Shown here: positions 54,894 to 62,981 of the stretch, piece by piece
Numbering within the stretch: position 1 is the stretch's first letter
Layout: each line of letters starts with the position of its first letter
Origin: Sorangium cellulosum
GTDB taxonomy: Bacteria; Myxococcota_A; Polyangia; Polyangiales; Polyangiaceae
Reading direction: 5' to 3'
Assembly (NCBI RefSeq): GCF_004135735.1
Contig: NZ_CP012670.1
Span: 2,356,001 to 2,420,000, forward strand
DNA length: 64,000 bases
The notes under the pieces: model-generated
Database searches by the model: none
The model's input: the letters and a program-made list of their open reading frames with translations, nothing else
What the model was told of the DNA's origin: nothing
Program-made: the position numbers and the translations under genes

Positions 54894-56090
54894 ATGGATG
54901 AGACAAGCTTGATCGTGCGGCCGCCCCTGCGGTGGCGGCGGCTCCGGGTCCGGATGTGCGCGGCGACCCTCGCGACGGCGTCGCTGGTCGGGGGCGCGGG
55001 TCAGGCCGCCGGCGCGACGGTGGCGATCAGCTCCGACGTCGAGCGCACCGAGATGCCGATGCGCCCGACCTCGCAGTTTCCGCTGTGGATCAGCCGCCAG
55101 GACTGCATGACGGACAACGATCTGGAGTTCACGATCACGCTGTCGCGGGGGAACTTCTCGCCGGGCGATACGCTGTCCGTGTGGGTGAGCCAGTCGTCGG
55201 ATTGCAAGGTTGGAGCCGTGCGCACCGACCCGAACGGCCGCTGCACCCCGATCCTGGCCCAGTCCGACCTGAAGGATACGATGGGCATCCGCGTGCCCGC
55301 CAAGGAGATCGCGAGAGCCCTCGACGCCCCGGACTGCGAGGACCGGAGCGCGAGCACCCTCGCGCGCCCCGTATCGATCTACTTCCTGCACCACCCGGCG
55401 TCCTCGGGCACCGAGGGAGATGTGGATGGTAACCACGCCGTCGTGTGGACGGACACCAAGATGGATTTGCAGGGCCCGAAGCCGCCGTCGAGCTTGAAGG
55501 TGGGCAGCGGCGATACCCGGTTGATCCTCGAGTTCACGCAGCCCGTGGACGAGGACCTCAACGGCTATTACTTCTACTGCGACGGCGGTGGCGCGAGCGC
55601 GCCGGGCGCTGGCGCCGGCGGGACCTCCGGCGCTGGTGGGGGAGAAGGGACGGGCGGCGGGGCCGGGGGCTCGACGGCCGCGGGCGGCAGCGCTGTGTGC
55701 GGCTCCTCGGCGCTCGTTCCCGGGGAGATCCCCGATCTCGACTCCACGTATCGCTGCGGCAGCACGGGCAAGGGCAGCGCGGGCGAGGCGACCGGGCTCC
55801 GGAACGATGTCCTCTACGCCGTGGGCATCGCGGCGTACGACACCATCGGGAACCCGGGCGTGCTGTCGGCGCTCGCCTGCGGGACGCCGAAGGACGTGGA
55901 CGGCTTCTTCGAGCTGTACCGTGAAGCCGGGGGGAAGGCGGGCGGGGGTTATTGCAGCGTCACGGGGCCGGTCGGGGCGGGCCGGTGGGTCCCGTTGCCG
56001 CTGGGCGCCGTCGCGGCCGGGGCAGCCCTGGGATTGTTGCGCAGCATTCGGCGGCGGCGCTCGCGCTCCTCCGCAGAGGAGCATGGATGA
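54894..56090 (+). CDS. MXAN_2561-like surface protein with C-terminal membrane anchor
   Basis: 398 residues. Signal peptide (ATLATASLVGGAGQAAGA), an extracellular region with paired Cys (SRQDCMTDNDLEFTI, DLDSTYRCGS), a Gly/Ala-rich linker, then AVGIAAYDTIGNPGVLSALACGTP and DVDGFFELYREAGGKAGGGYC. A C-terminal hydrophobic helix plus RRRRSR resembles MYXO-CTERM sorting ends. Gene order with the next barrel gene, overlapping by four bases, matches the Myxococcus MXAN_2561/MXAN_2562 pair as I recall it. Function unknown; cell surface. Confidence 0.78.
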   Translation: MDETSLIVRPPLRWRRLRVRMCAATLATASLVGGAGQAAGATVAISSDVERTEMPMRPTSQFPLWISRQDCMTDNDLEFTITLSRGNFSPGDTLSVWVSQSSDCKVGAVRTDPNGRCTPILAQSDLKDTMGIRVPAKEIARALDAPDCEDRSASTLARPVSIYFLHHPASSGTEGDVDGNHAVVWTDTKMDLQGPKPPSSLKVGSGDTRLILEFTQPVDEDLNGYYFYCDGGGASAPGAGAGGTSGAGGGEGTGGGAGGSTAAGGSAVCGSSALVPGEIPDLDSTYRCGSTGKGSAGEATGLRNDVLYAVGIAAYDTIGNPGVLSALACGTPKDVDGFFELYREAGGKAGGGYCSVTGPVGAGRWVPLPLGAVAAGAALGLLRSIRRRRSRSSAEEHG

Positions 56091-56890
56091 GCCTCCACAT
56101 CGGTCTTCCTCGCCTTGCCGCGGCGTGCCTCGCCGGCGGCGCGGCGGTCCTCGTGGCCAGCGCGGCGTCCGCGCAGGTGACCGCGACGCACAACGACTGG
56201 CGGCAGAGCGACCGGTCGAGCCTCCGTGCCAGCGAGAAGTACGCCTCGCCGCAGAGCTTCGCGTTCGAGCTGCGCTTCGGCCCCTATTCCCCCGAGGTCG
56301 ACGAGGAGTTCTCGGGGACAGGCCCTTACGGGAGGACCTTCGGGGACGGTCAGCGGTTCTATTTCGGGCTGGAGGTCGACTGGCTGCCGCTCCGGATCCC
56401 GTACGTGGGCGCGATCGGCCCGGGGTTCGGCTGGGGGTACACGTCGGCCTCGGCGAAGGGGTTCCTCGCCGAATCCGGTTTCAGCGAGCGGTCCGACGAG
56501 GAGACCTCGCTCACCATCATGCCCATGCACCTGTCCGCGGTCGTGCGCCTGGACGAGCTGATGCGCAGGACGGGTGTCCCTGTCGTGCCCTATGCCAAGC
56601 TGGGTGTCGGGATGGGCGTATGGGCCGCCGGGGCAGGGGCCGGCGACGCGAAGCACGAGGGCGTCCTGGGAAAGGACATCTCCTGGGGGACGCACCTCGC
56701 GCTGGGCGGGATGCTCTCGCTCAACTGGCTGGATCCCCGCGCGGTGTCGCGGCTCGACGAGTCGACGGGCGTCAACCACGTCTATGCGTTCGGCGAGTGG
56801 ATGTACGCGAACCTCGACGGGCTGGGCTCACGGCCGCAGATGCACGTCGGCACGTCGACCTGGATCGTGGGGCTGGCGCTCGACATGTGA
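56087..56890 (+). CDS. MXAN_2562-like outer-membrane beta-barrel protein
   Basis: 267 residues from ATG at 56087 (ATGA overlap). Signal peptide (AACLAGGAAVLVASAASAQ). The mature protein shows the family pattern: SPQSFAFELRFGPYSPEVDEEF, YFGLEVDWLPLRIPYVGAIGPG, PVVPYAKLGVGMGVW, and a C-terminal strand ending in a hydrophobic residue. Length fits a small barrel. Its partner is the anchored surface protein just upstream, so the two are probably assembled together in the outer membrane. Confidence 0.82.
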   Translation: MSLHIGLPRLAAACLAGGAAVLVASAASAQVTATHNDWRQSDRSSLRASEKYASPQSFAFELRFGPYSPEVDEEFSGTGPYGRTFGDGQRFYFGLEVDWLPLRIPYVGAIGPGFGWGYTSASAKGFLAESGFSERSDEETSLTIMPMHLSAVVRLDELMRRTGVPVVPYAKLGVGMGVWAAGAGAGDAKHEGVLGKDISWGTHLALGGMLSLNWLDPRAVSRLDESTGVNHVYAFGEWMYANLDGLGSRPQMHVGTSTWIVGLALDM

Positions 56891-57015
56891 GCGGGGAGGC
56901 CGTGGGGGCGCTGGCCGGCGCGCTCGGGATGGGCGCGGTGGCCGGGCGCCGGGCCACGGCAGGTCGCCGCGGCGGGAGCCGGGGTCAGGGGGCGTCGCCG
57001 CGGCGGGCGCCGGGG

Positions 57016-57657
57016 TCACGGAGCGTTGCCGTGAAACGTCGTGCTGCTGTCCTGCTCCTCGATGACCAGGGTGCCGCGCGGCCGGGCCCCGGTCGCGCGA
57101 CGCGGCGGCGGGGCGTCGCGCTCGAAGGCCGCGACCACGTCCTTGGAGGGGGGGCCGAAGATCGGCAGGACGAGCTCGCGCGCGCTGCCCTCGCGCTCGT
57201 AGGCGATCTTGAGCTCGTTCGCGCCGGCCACGTTGCGGTACGCCGCGAACAGGTCGTCGGGGCGCTCGAGCGATGCGCCGTTCACCTGCATCACGACGTC
57301 GCCGGGCTTGAGCTCGAGTTCGCTCCAGTCCGGGGGCAAGGCGAGGATCTTCCACCCGATGAACGCGCCCGCCCGGATGACCTCCTCGACGGGCACGCGC
57401 CGCAGGATCCAGGGCGGGCCCTGCAGCAGCACCCGCTCGACATCGGCGCGGGCGAGCTGCCCGGGCGGCGCCACCGGCTTGGCCGGGGCCGGGCGCGGCG
57501 CCTTCGGCGCCGGGGCCGCCACGGGCGTGGGCGCCTGCTGACCGCCGCACCCCGCGAGGCCCGCGGCGAGGCCTGTGAGGCCCGCCAGGCCGGCGAGGCC
57601 TGCGGAGGCGGACAGGGAGAGATAGGCGCCGAGCAGGAGCTTTCCGGGCATCGACAT
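57016..57657 (-). CDS. PDZ-domain lipoprotein
   Basis: 213 residues from ATG at 57657. Signal peptide made of GLAGLAGLTGLAAG repeats with lipobox LAGC (Cys about 38), an Ala/Pro spacer, then a PDZ-like domain (about 85-190): PVEEVIRAGAFIGWKILAL, LELKPGDVVMQVNGASLERP, ANELKIAYEREGSARELVLP. It resembles the PDZ end of GspC-type or HtrA-associated proteins. Likely a periplasmic or outer-membrane adaptor. The tRNA-Pro gene lies 114 nt upstream on the same strand. Confidence 0.78.
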   Translation of the reverse strand: MSMPGKLLLGAYLSLSASAGLAGLAGLTGLAAGLAGCGGQQAPTPVAAPAPKAPRPAPAKPVAPPGQLARADVERVLLQGPPWILRRVPVEEVIRAGAFIGWKILALPPDWSELELKPGDVVMQVNGASLERPDDLFAAYRNVAGANELKIAYEREGSARELVLPIFGPPSKDVVAAFERDAPPPRRATGARPRGTLVIEEQDSSTTFHGNAP

Positions 57658-57771
57658 CGCGGGGACTATGCGCGGGAGGTCCGGGGCGGCCAAGTAAGAT
57701 GCGGGCCCGCAGCAACACGGACACCGCTGGGCTCGCGTGGCTGGCGGGCCGTCGGATTCCGTCGGAAGCGG

Positions 57772-57845
57772 TCGGGGAGGCGGGATTTGAACCCGCGACA
57801 ACGAGCACCCAAAGCTCGTGCACTACCGGACTGTGCGACTCCCCG
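57772..57845 (-). tRNA. tRNA-Pro (anticodon UGG)
   Basis: All cloverleaf stems pair on the minus strand: acceptor CGGGGAG/CTCCCCG, D stem GCAC/GTGC, anticodon stem CGAGC/GCTCG around TTTGGGT (anticodon TGG), T stem GCGGG/CCCGC with TTCAAAT. 74 nt with discriminator A; the genome-encoded 3' end is CCG rather than CCA, so CCA is added later. Confidence 0.96.
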
Positions 57846-58073
57846 GGCGAAGCGTCGCAGGCGGGGACCATAGACGAGGAGCACTGCCAGGGCAAGACAC
57901 GTCGCGGCAGCGGCCGAGCGGCACACGGTCCGTGAGGCGCAGGGCGCGCTCGCTCCACGCGCGCTCGACCGGGGAGGCGCAGGGCGGGGGAGGCGGAGGG
58001 CGCGCGGCGCGGTTCGACGTGATGCGGAGGGAGCGCGCCTTTCGGGGTGCGGCGCCGCGAGAAAGGCGCTGAG

Positions 58074-58502
58074 ATGAAGCGCTGCATGAGCGAGCCGCTG
58101 TCGTCCCGGTCGTCCCTGTCGGTGCACCACCTGGCCGTGGTCGTGCGTGATCTGCAGCGGGCCGAGGCGTTCTATGGGGGCGTGCTCGGCCTGCCGGTGG
58201 TGCGGCGCTGGACGGACGAGGCGGGCGCGCCGCGGTCCGTGTGGCTCGGGCTCGGCGGCGGCGCGTTTCTGGCCGTGGAACGGGTCGCGGCCGACGGGCC
58301 GACGCGCGCGGACGAGGCGCCGGGCTGGCACTGCGTCGCCCTGGGGATCGCCCCGTCCGAGCGGGAGGGGTGGCGCCGCCGGCTGGCCGCCGCGGGCGTG
58401 CGCATCGAGCGGGAGAGCCCGTACTCGATGTATGCGCGCGATCCCGAGGGGAACCTCGTGGCGCTCAGCCACTATCCGGACGAGCAGGGCAGCACGGGCT
58501 GA
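58074..58502 (+). CDS. VOC-superfamily (glyoxalase/dioxygenase-like) protein
   Basis: 142 residues from ATG at 58074 with AAAGG upstream; ATG at 58086 is an alternative. One VOC domain: VHHLAVVVRDLQRAEAFYGGVLGLP (beta-alpha module with metal-ligand His), SVWLGLGGGAFLAVER, HCVALGI, and the closing YARDPEGNLVAL with Glu ligand. His, His and Glu positions for metal are present. Members include glyoxalases, fosfomycin-resistance enzymes and extradiol dioxygenases; the substrate cannot be told here. Confidence 0.82.
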   Translation: MKRCMSEPLSSRSSLSVHHLAVVVRDLQRAEAFYGGVLGLPVVRRWTDEAGAPRSVWLGLGGGAFLAVERVAADGPTRADEAPGWHCVALGIAPSEREGWRRRLAAAGVRIERESPYSMYARDPEGNLVALSHYPDEQGSTG

Positions 58503-58815
58503 GGGCGCGCCGGGGAAGAGGGCGGGGCCGGTCGCGGGGGCGGGGCCGGCCGGGGAGGAGGCGGGTCGGTCGCGAGGGCGGGGCCGGTCGCGGGGCGCGG
58601 AGCGCAGCGGGGGGGTGTGCGGAACGCAGCGGGGGCGGGGAGCGGGACGACGGGGGCGGGGACGGGCTGTGGAGGGGGTGGCGCGGAAGGAAAGCAGCGG
58701 GCGAACGGGCTGTACCGCTCGATCGACCAGGAACCAGGAAGGAGAACGCAGGGCGGGAATCTGGCTTGATGTATGCGGCCAGATGTGCCAGGGTCCGGCC
58801 GCGCCTGCTGACGTT
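58503..58815. other. Intergenic GC-rich repeats upstream of tRNA-Arg
   Basis: 313 nt. The first half is degenerate repeats of GGCGGGGCCGGTCGCGGGG type. The tRNA-Arg promoter should lie just upstream of 58816, but no clear -35/-10 pair is recognisable. No gene supported. Confidence 0.5.
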
Positions 58816-58888
58816 GCCCCCGTAGCTCAGTGGATAGAGCAGCGGTTTCCTAAACCGAAGGTCGCAAGTTCAATTCTTGCCGGGGGTG
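58816..58888 (+). tRNA. tRNA-Arg (anticodon CCU)
   Basis: Acceptor GCCCCCG pairs with CGGGGGT (one G-T), D stem GCTC/GAGC, anticodon arm GCGGT/ACCGA (outer G-A mismatch) around TTCCTAA (anticodon CCT), T stem GCAAG/CTTGC with TTCAATT. 73 nt with discriminator G and no encoded CCA. tRNA-Arg(CCU) genes are common integration sites, and the DNA downstream looks accessory. Confidence 0.95.
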
Positions 58889-59195
58889 CTCGAAATCCTG
58901 AGGGATTTTGGATACGCACCGGATGGGTGAGCAGCCGCAAGCGGATCGCGCCGCGGTCCCGATCGCCTGGTGCTGGTCGCGGACCACAGCATGCGGCGCC
59001 GACGCGACGAGGTGGCGGCCAGCGGCGGTAGCAGGACTGCGCGGACTGCCGGAAGGACCGCCAGCCGGCCGCGAGCGATGATGCGCGCGGATTGGAGCGC
59101 CGTGCGTGCGCAACTCGCGGGACCGGTGGCGCAGCGCGAGGACGGGGCAGGTTTTATTGTGGCGCTGGAATAATTTGACCGAGTGGCTCCTGGAA
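58889..59195. other. Gene-poor stretch downstream of tRNA-Arg
   Basis: 307 nt with no convincing gene. GAAATCCTGAGGGATTTTGG just after the tRNA can fold weakly (AATCC/GGATT) and may terminate it. I found no second copy of the tRNA 3' end nearby that would mark an attachment site. Confidence 0.4.
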
Positions 59196-59360
59196 GGCTC
59201 CGGATTGAATTTCAATTCAGCCGACGGGTCGCGACAGGCTCCTGGTTGAATTTCAATTCAGGCCGGAGGCTCTGGAGAGGCTCCGGGTTGAATTTCAATT
59301 CAGCCGGCGGGGCTCGAGAAGCTCCGGGTTGAATTTCAATTCAAGCCGGCGGTAGCGCGA
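59196..59360. repeat. 41-bp AT-containing palindromic tandem repeat, four units
   Basis: Units begin at 59196, 59237, 59279 and 59320 (spacing 41, 42, 41). Each carries TTGAATTTCAATTCA within GGCTCCGGG...GCCGGCGG. The core is a palindrome (TGAATT/AATTCA), and the GC flanks extend it in the last unit. The AT block contrasts strongly with the surroundings. It lies just downstream of the toxin-antitoxin operon. Confidence 0.93.
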
Positions 59361-59387
59361 CCGCATTCTCTGATCCAGCGCCACCCG

Positions 59388-59978
59388 TCAGGGGGTCAGC
59401 ACTTCCTCCAGGAGCCGGCGAAGATCCCGGCCTCGGGCGAACCCCCGTTGCTCGATGAGCTCGACCGCAGATCGCGCCATCGCGATGTCCGTGTCCCGCG
59501 CTATCGCCAACAGGGTCCGGATGTCCACGAGATCCTGGGGGCGGCGACGATCGTCACGGGCCAGCACCTTCAGCGCGAGCAGGTGCCCGGTCTGCGCTAC
59601 AGGGACCGTGACGTCTGGAAATATCTCGATACGCTCGGCCGCTTCGACAATCTCGGTCTCGATGCCCGAGGAGGCGAACAGCAGGTCGGTCACGACGCCC
59701 CGTGGTGGCCGGCTCGGCGCCTGGAGACGAACCGTCGCCAGGCGTCCCTGCGCCGTCTGCTCGACCACGGCGAGCACCTGGTAGCCCTGCGCCTGCAACT
59801 CGCGCGAGAGCGCCTCTGCGTCGTCGTCTCCGGTGACCATGACGGCGAGATCGACATCCCTTGTGAACCGCGGTTCCGCCCGTACGGACACCGCGAGGCC
59901 TCCCACGAGCGCGACTCGCCTGTCGAGCCCCTCCAGGTCGGCGACCACGCGGCCGAGGGCGTCCTGAAGCGTGCTCAC
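59388..59978 (-). CDS. MenT1/AbiEii-like nucleotidyltransferase toxin
   Basis: 196 residues from GTG at 59978. Nucleotidyltransferase signature VALVGGLAVSVRAEPRFTRDVDLAV (G-G...R-x-T-x-D-x-D) near residues 18-42, then LLALKVLARDDRRRPQDLVDI with the conserved Lys/Asp of AbiEii/MenT proteins. MenT toxins transfer nucleotides to the tRNA acceptor end and stop translation. It overlaps the upstream antitoxin-like gene by four bases. Confidence 0.8.
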   Translation of the reverse strand: MSTLQDALGRVVADLEGLDRRVALVGGLAVSVRAEPRFTRDVDLAVMVTGDDDAEALSRELQAQGYQVLAVVEQTAQGRLATVRLQAPSRPPRGVVTDLLFASSGIETEIVEAAERIEIFPDVTVPVAQTGHLLALKVLARDDRRRPQDLVDIRTLLAIARDTDIAMARSAVELIEQRGFARGRDLRRLLEEVLTP

Positions 59979-60199
59979 GGGGCGCGTCGCGGCCAGGGAA
60001 CAGGCCGCCCCTCTGCATCGCCAAACTCGGCACCGGGGCGCTCCCTCAGCCAGTCGGCAAGACGCATGTCGATGTCCTCCTCGCTCGCCTCGGGCAGCCT
60101 CCGCCGGAGATTCTGCCGCATCAGCGCCACCCCCGCGTCGTGCAGCTCGAAGGCCAGGCGTAGGTTCTCCGCCAATCGCGTCGGGTCCGTGGCAGCCAC
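59975..60199 (-). CDS. Rv0078B-type (MenA1-like) antitoxin
   Basis: 74 residues from GTG at 60199. The sequence ENLRLAFELHDAGVALMRQNLRRRLPEASEEDIDMRL (in two helices) followed by ADWLRERPGAEFGDAEGRP matches the pattern I know for the Rv0078B-related antitoxin family. These precede a nucleotidyltransferase toxin (MenA1/MenT1 in Mycobacterium). Order, overlap (GTGA) and sizes fit an antitoxin-toxin operon. Confidence 0.75.
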   Translation of the reverse strand: MAATDPTRLAENLRLAFELHDAGVALMRQNLRRRLPEASEEDIDMRLADWLRERPGAEFGDAEGRPVPWPRRAP

Positions 60200-60641
60200 T
60201 CGTCAAGCCTACCGCGTCCCCGGAGCGCAGGCGAGGGGCGACGTACGCCGTGAGGCACGCTGCACCTCCAAGGGGACAGCGCAGAAGCCGTGGAGGGCTG
60301 GAAGAACGAGCTCACGGACAACGTATTGGCCCCGGAGCGGGAGCTTGCGCCGTCACGGGGCCACATGGCGACGGACGCGCTGCGCGGGAAAAGCCTGCAA
60401 TCCTGGAGGTGCTCATGGGTTGCGAGGACGGCACCGCCTCCGGCGAGACGCCCGTTCTACGACACGCCCCGCGGCGCGGCGGGGGGGCTCACGCCGCTCG
60501 CCCTCTGGCTCGTTGATCCTCGAGTCGGGGCTCAGAGAGCGGCAGGCCGTGAGCTACGGCCTGCGGCGAGAGGACGGCAACGTCTGGCGTAAGCGTTCAC
60601 CGGCCAGACCTCCTGTGCTGGGTGGTGTTGCGAAGTGGGAT
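60200..60641. other. Gene-poor region between antitoxin and IS66 remnant
   Basis: 442 nt without a supported gene. It must contain the antitoxin promoter near 60200-60300. The rest may be the outer end of the IS66 element or insertion debris; I could not define terminal inverted repeats. Confidence 0.4.
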
Positions 60642-61452
60642 TTAACCGGGTAGCAGCGAGGGCGCGTTCCGCCCCTGAAGCACGGCTTCACACGCGTCCG
60701 TCACGTAGTCGAGCACATTGCGCCTCTGCATCCGCAGCGTGGTCACGACCGTGAGAATGCGCTCCACGAAGCGGCTGCCGCTCGGACTGTCGGTGCCGAA
60801 GCTCGTCTTGCGCCATAGGACGCCGTGCCGAATTCGGTGTTCTCCAGCATTGTTCGTCGGCTCGACCCCATCGACATAGGCGAAGGTCCAGAGCGCGGGC
60901 GAAAGCTCCAGGATCTCGCGGCATCGGCCGGCGACGACCTTGGTCGGGCAGGCGGCGCCCTTTGCCGCACTTCGGGCAACCGAGCACGTGGAGTTGATAC
61001 TCGTCCACGGTCGCCATGACCTTCGGGACTTCGATCACCTGATGGCGGTGGGGAGCAGGGTCGTCACCATGCAAGGCGTCGCCGCACCGCCGGCACACCT
61101 CGGGCCTGACGACGATGGTCTGGTTGACCCGTTCCGGGGGCACGCGGTGTCGGGAGTGCTTCGCGTGCCCCGGCTGTCCGCCACGCCTGCGGCCAGTTCG
61201 CTTCGGTGGCGCGGGCGGCGGCGCGCCAGGAGGATCGGAGGAGGGAGGGCACGACGAGTTGCCCGAGTGCCGCGCGAGAATAGCCTCCAACCCGCGTCGT
61301 CGCGCTTCCAGTTGCTCGATACGCTGCTCGAGGACGGCGATCGTCTTCTGTTGTGTCTCGATGACCGCCTGCTGCTCGCGGATCTTGGCACGGAGTTCGA
61401 TATTCTCTCGCTCCAATTCATCGATGCGATCGTCCCGAAGGGAACGTGCCAC
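60642..61452 (-). pseudogene. IS66-family transposase remnant, catalytic core deleted
   Basis: From about 61452 the frame encodes the IS66 N-terminal coiled coil (DDRIDELERENIELRAKI, EQRIEQLEARRRGLEAIL), the NSSCPPSSDPP linker and the zinc-finger domain (CRRCGDAL, LGCPKCGKG). Near 60945 it joins, in another frame, the family C-terminus: EILELSPALWTFAYVDGVEP, then TNNAGEHRIRHGVLWRKTSF and the end at 60642. The DDE core between them, about 250 residues, is missing, so the element cannot transpose by itself. Confidence 0.88.
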
Positions 61453-61605
61453 AATGAGCGATATATAGCCGCTCTGCGGCTTCGTGCAAGCAGGCGGACA
61501 TGTTCCGCCATGGCGCTTTGGATCAGCCAGCTCGAGCGGTGAGGGCTTGCAAGAAAGCCGCGGGGCGCAACGCAACTCCTGCGAGCCGGCGTCGATAGAG
61601 AAGAG

Positions 61606-62043
61606 ATGACACATGAAGGCGGGAAGGCGGGAAGATTTGAGGATGGATCCGCGGAGGTGATCGCGGCGTGCATCGAAGTACATCGACATCTCGGTCCTGG
61701 GCTGCTTGAGTCGGCGTACGAGCAATGCCTTTGCCATGAGCTTTCGCTTCGCGGCCTGAGCTTTGAGCGCCAGCGTCCGCTCCCGCTTGTCTATAAGGGC
61801 GTGCACCTCGAGTGCGGCTATCGTCTCGATGTCGTCGTCGGCAGCTGCCTGATTGTCGAGGTGAAGGCGGTGGAGCGGCTGCTGCCCGTACACGAGGCAC
61901 AGGCGCTGACCTATCTCAGGCTCACCAGGCTACCGGCCGCCCTTGTCGTCAATTTTAACGTCGCGGTCCTACGGCACGGGCTGCGCCGCCTCAGCTATAA
62001 TCCAAATCACCCCTTCCCGCCTCCCCGCCTTCATGTAACATAA
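61606..62043 (+). CDS. GxxExxY protein (PD-(D/E)XK nuclease-like)
   Basis: 145 residues. GxxExxY signature in GPGLLESAYEQCL; the nuclease-like core is YRLDVVVGSCLIVEVKAVE, with the D...E-x-K arrangement, and closes with RLPAALVVNFNVAVLRHGL. The family (PDDEXK_3) has no established function and is spread sporadically in bacteria. Both ends of the gene lie inside a 23-bp inverted repeat (61612-61634 and 62013-62035), so the gene and its flanks look like a discrete mobile unit. Start ATG at 61606. Confidence 0.85.
   Translation: MTHEGGKAGRFEDGSAEVIAACIEVHRHLGPGLLESAYEQCLCHELSLRGLSFERQRPLPLVYKGVHLECGYRLDVVVGSCLIVEVKAVERLLPVHEAQALTYLRLTRLPAALVVNFNVAVLRHGLRRLSYNPNHPFPPPRLHVT
61612..62035. mobile_element. 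Unit bounded by 23-bp inverted repeats around the GxxExxY gene
   Basis: The left arm 61612-61634 (CATGAAGGCGGGAAGGCGG...) and the right arm 62013-62035 are complementary at 22 of 23 positions. Each arm itself contains a short internal repeat (GGCGGGAA). No transposase is inside; if mobile, it would need help in trans. Confidence 0.6.
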
Positions 62044-62064
62044 TTCTTCATCCGAGAGAGCAAG

Positions 62065-62322
62065 GGCGACCTCATCGGCAAGACATAGATGGGCCTCGTC
62101 GCGGTGAACGGTGCCTCCGGGTCGTGAACGGTTACCGTCTGGCAGGAGCCGGGCCGCATGCACGACGACGCCCACAAGGACTGGTCGCAGATCTGGGCGC
62201 CGGTGCACCGCGAGGCGACGCGGGACGGCGAGGAGGTCGACCTGGTGGGCGCGCTCGCGCGGGGCTCGGAGCTGCTTCTCGGCGGCACGTGGCCGCCGTG
62301 GCTCGCGGAGGTGCTGCGATGA
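62065..62322 (+). pseudogene. Eroded gene fragment with in-frame stops
   Basis: One frame reads coherent peptide separated by stops: SKGDLIGKT (stop) [12 protein letters not shown] (stop) [19 protein letters not shown] and onward to [16 protein letters not shown]. The last 54 codons from ATG at 62158 have no internal stop. The codon pattern fits a former gene. The family is not recognised. The final TGA overlaps an ATG at 62319 ([13 protein letters not shown]), perhaps the start of another lost gene. Confidence 0.4.
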
Positions 62323-62350
62323 GCGAGGACGACGACATGGACGTGGGCGC

Positions 62351-62791
62351 GTGGTGGGTCTCCATGCGACCAAGGCGATCGCGCAGGCCGCGCTCGAGCG
62401 GCGAGCGCCGCTGTCGATCGTGCCGGGGGTGCTCGATCTCCGCTACACCGAGAACCGCGACATGGCCTTCAGCCTGTTCCGGAGCATCCACTCGCCGGCG
62501 AAGGTGACGATCCTCTTTGCGTGCTCGATGGTCGTTCTCGGCGTGATGATCCTGGGCTGGTGGTACAGCCGCCGCGCCTCGGCCGCCGAGCAGGCCGCGT
62601 ATGCGCTCATCGTCGCCGGCGCGGTCGGGAACGCGATCGATCGCGCCGCCCGCGGCTACGTCATCGACTTCATCCACCTCCATCATTGGCCGGTGTTCAA
62701 CGTCGCTGACATCGCCATCGCGGCGGGCGGGATCCTGCTCGGGATCGTGATGTTCCGGCGTGCGGGCCGGGAGCCGCGCGAGGCATCCTGA
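62351..62791 (+). CDS. lspA: Signal peptidase II (LspA) lacking its first membrane segment
   Basis: About 146 residues from GTG at 62351 or 62354. Clear LspA body: [20 protein letters not shown], a central membrane helix, and both catalytic Asp motifs, [15 protein letters not shown] and [15 protein letters not shown]. Normal LspA begins with a membrane helix and a D-x-x-T-K motif; here only [13 protein letters not shown] remains and the preceding 20 or so residues are absent. LspA removes lipoprotein signal peptides. This copy is probably non-functional or secondary, since the many lipoproteins here imply an intact lspA elsewhere. Confidence 0.8.
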   Translation: MVGLHATKAIAQAALERRAPLSIVPGVLDLRYTENRDMAFSLFRSIHSPAKVTILFACSMVVLGVMILGWWYSRRASAAEQAAYALIVAGAVGNAIDRAARGYVIDFIHLHHWPVFNVADIAIAAGGILLGIVMFRRAGREPREAS

Positions 62792-62981
62792 GCTCCGCCT
62801 CGTGAGCCGGCTTCGCCCGTGTTACCGAGCGCTCTCCCGGGGGGCCCTGGGATTCCGGGCGCTTGTGTGCCTCGTCAGCCCGGAGGCGCGTCGCGCCCTG
62901 GGCGAGCTGCGGGGCCCGCGCGCCGGCACGCCGCTGCGCCTCGACGCCGTCGCCTGACTGGCCCCGCCCCGTGATAGGCTC

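Noticed and set aside
58970..59173. Plus-strand open frame after tRNA-Arg
   Set aside because: Short, Arg-rich, no ribosome binding site and equally open frames on other strands; no support as a gene.
59196..59360. CRISPR array
   Set aside because: Regular 41-bp spacing and a palindromic core look CRISPR-like, but the whole unit is similar across copies, the variable part is only about 15-18 nt, and no cas genes are nearby.
61453..61893. N-terminal extension of the IS66 frame
   Set aside because: The extension lies opposite the GxxExxY gene and has no transposase features; the coiled-coil start fits GTG at 61452.
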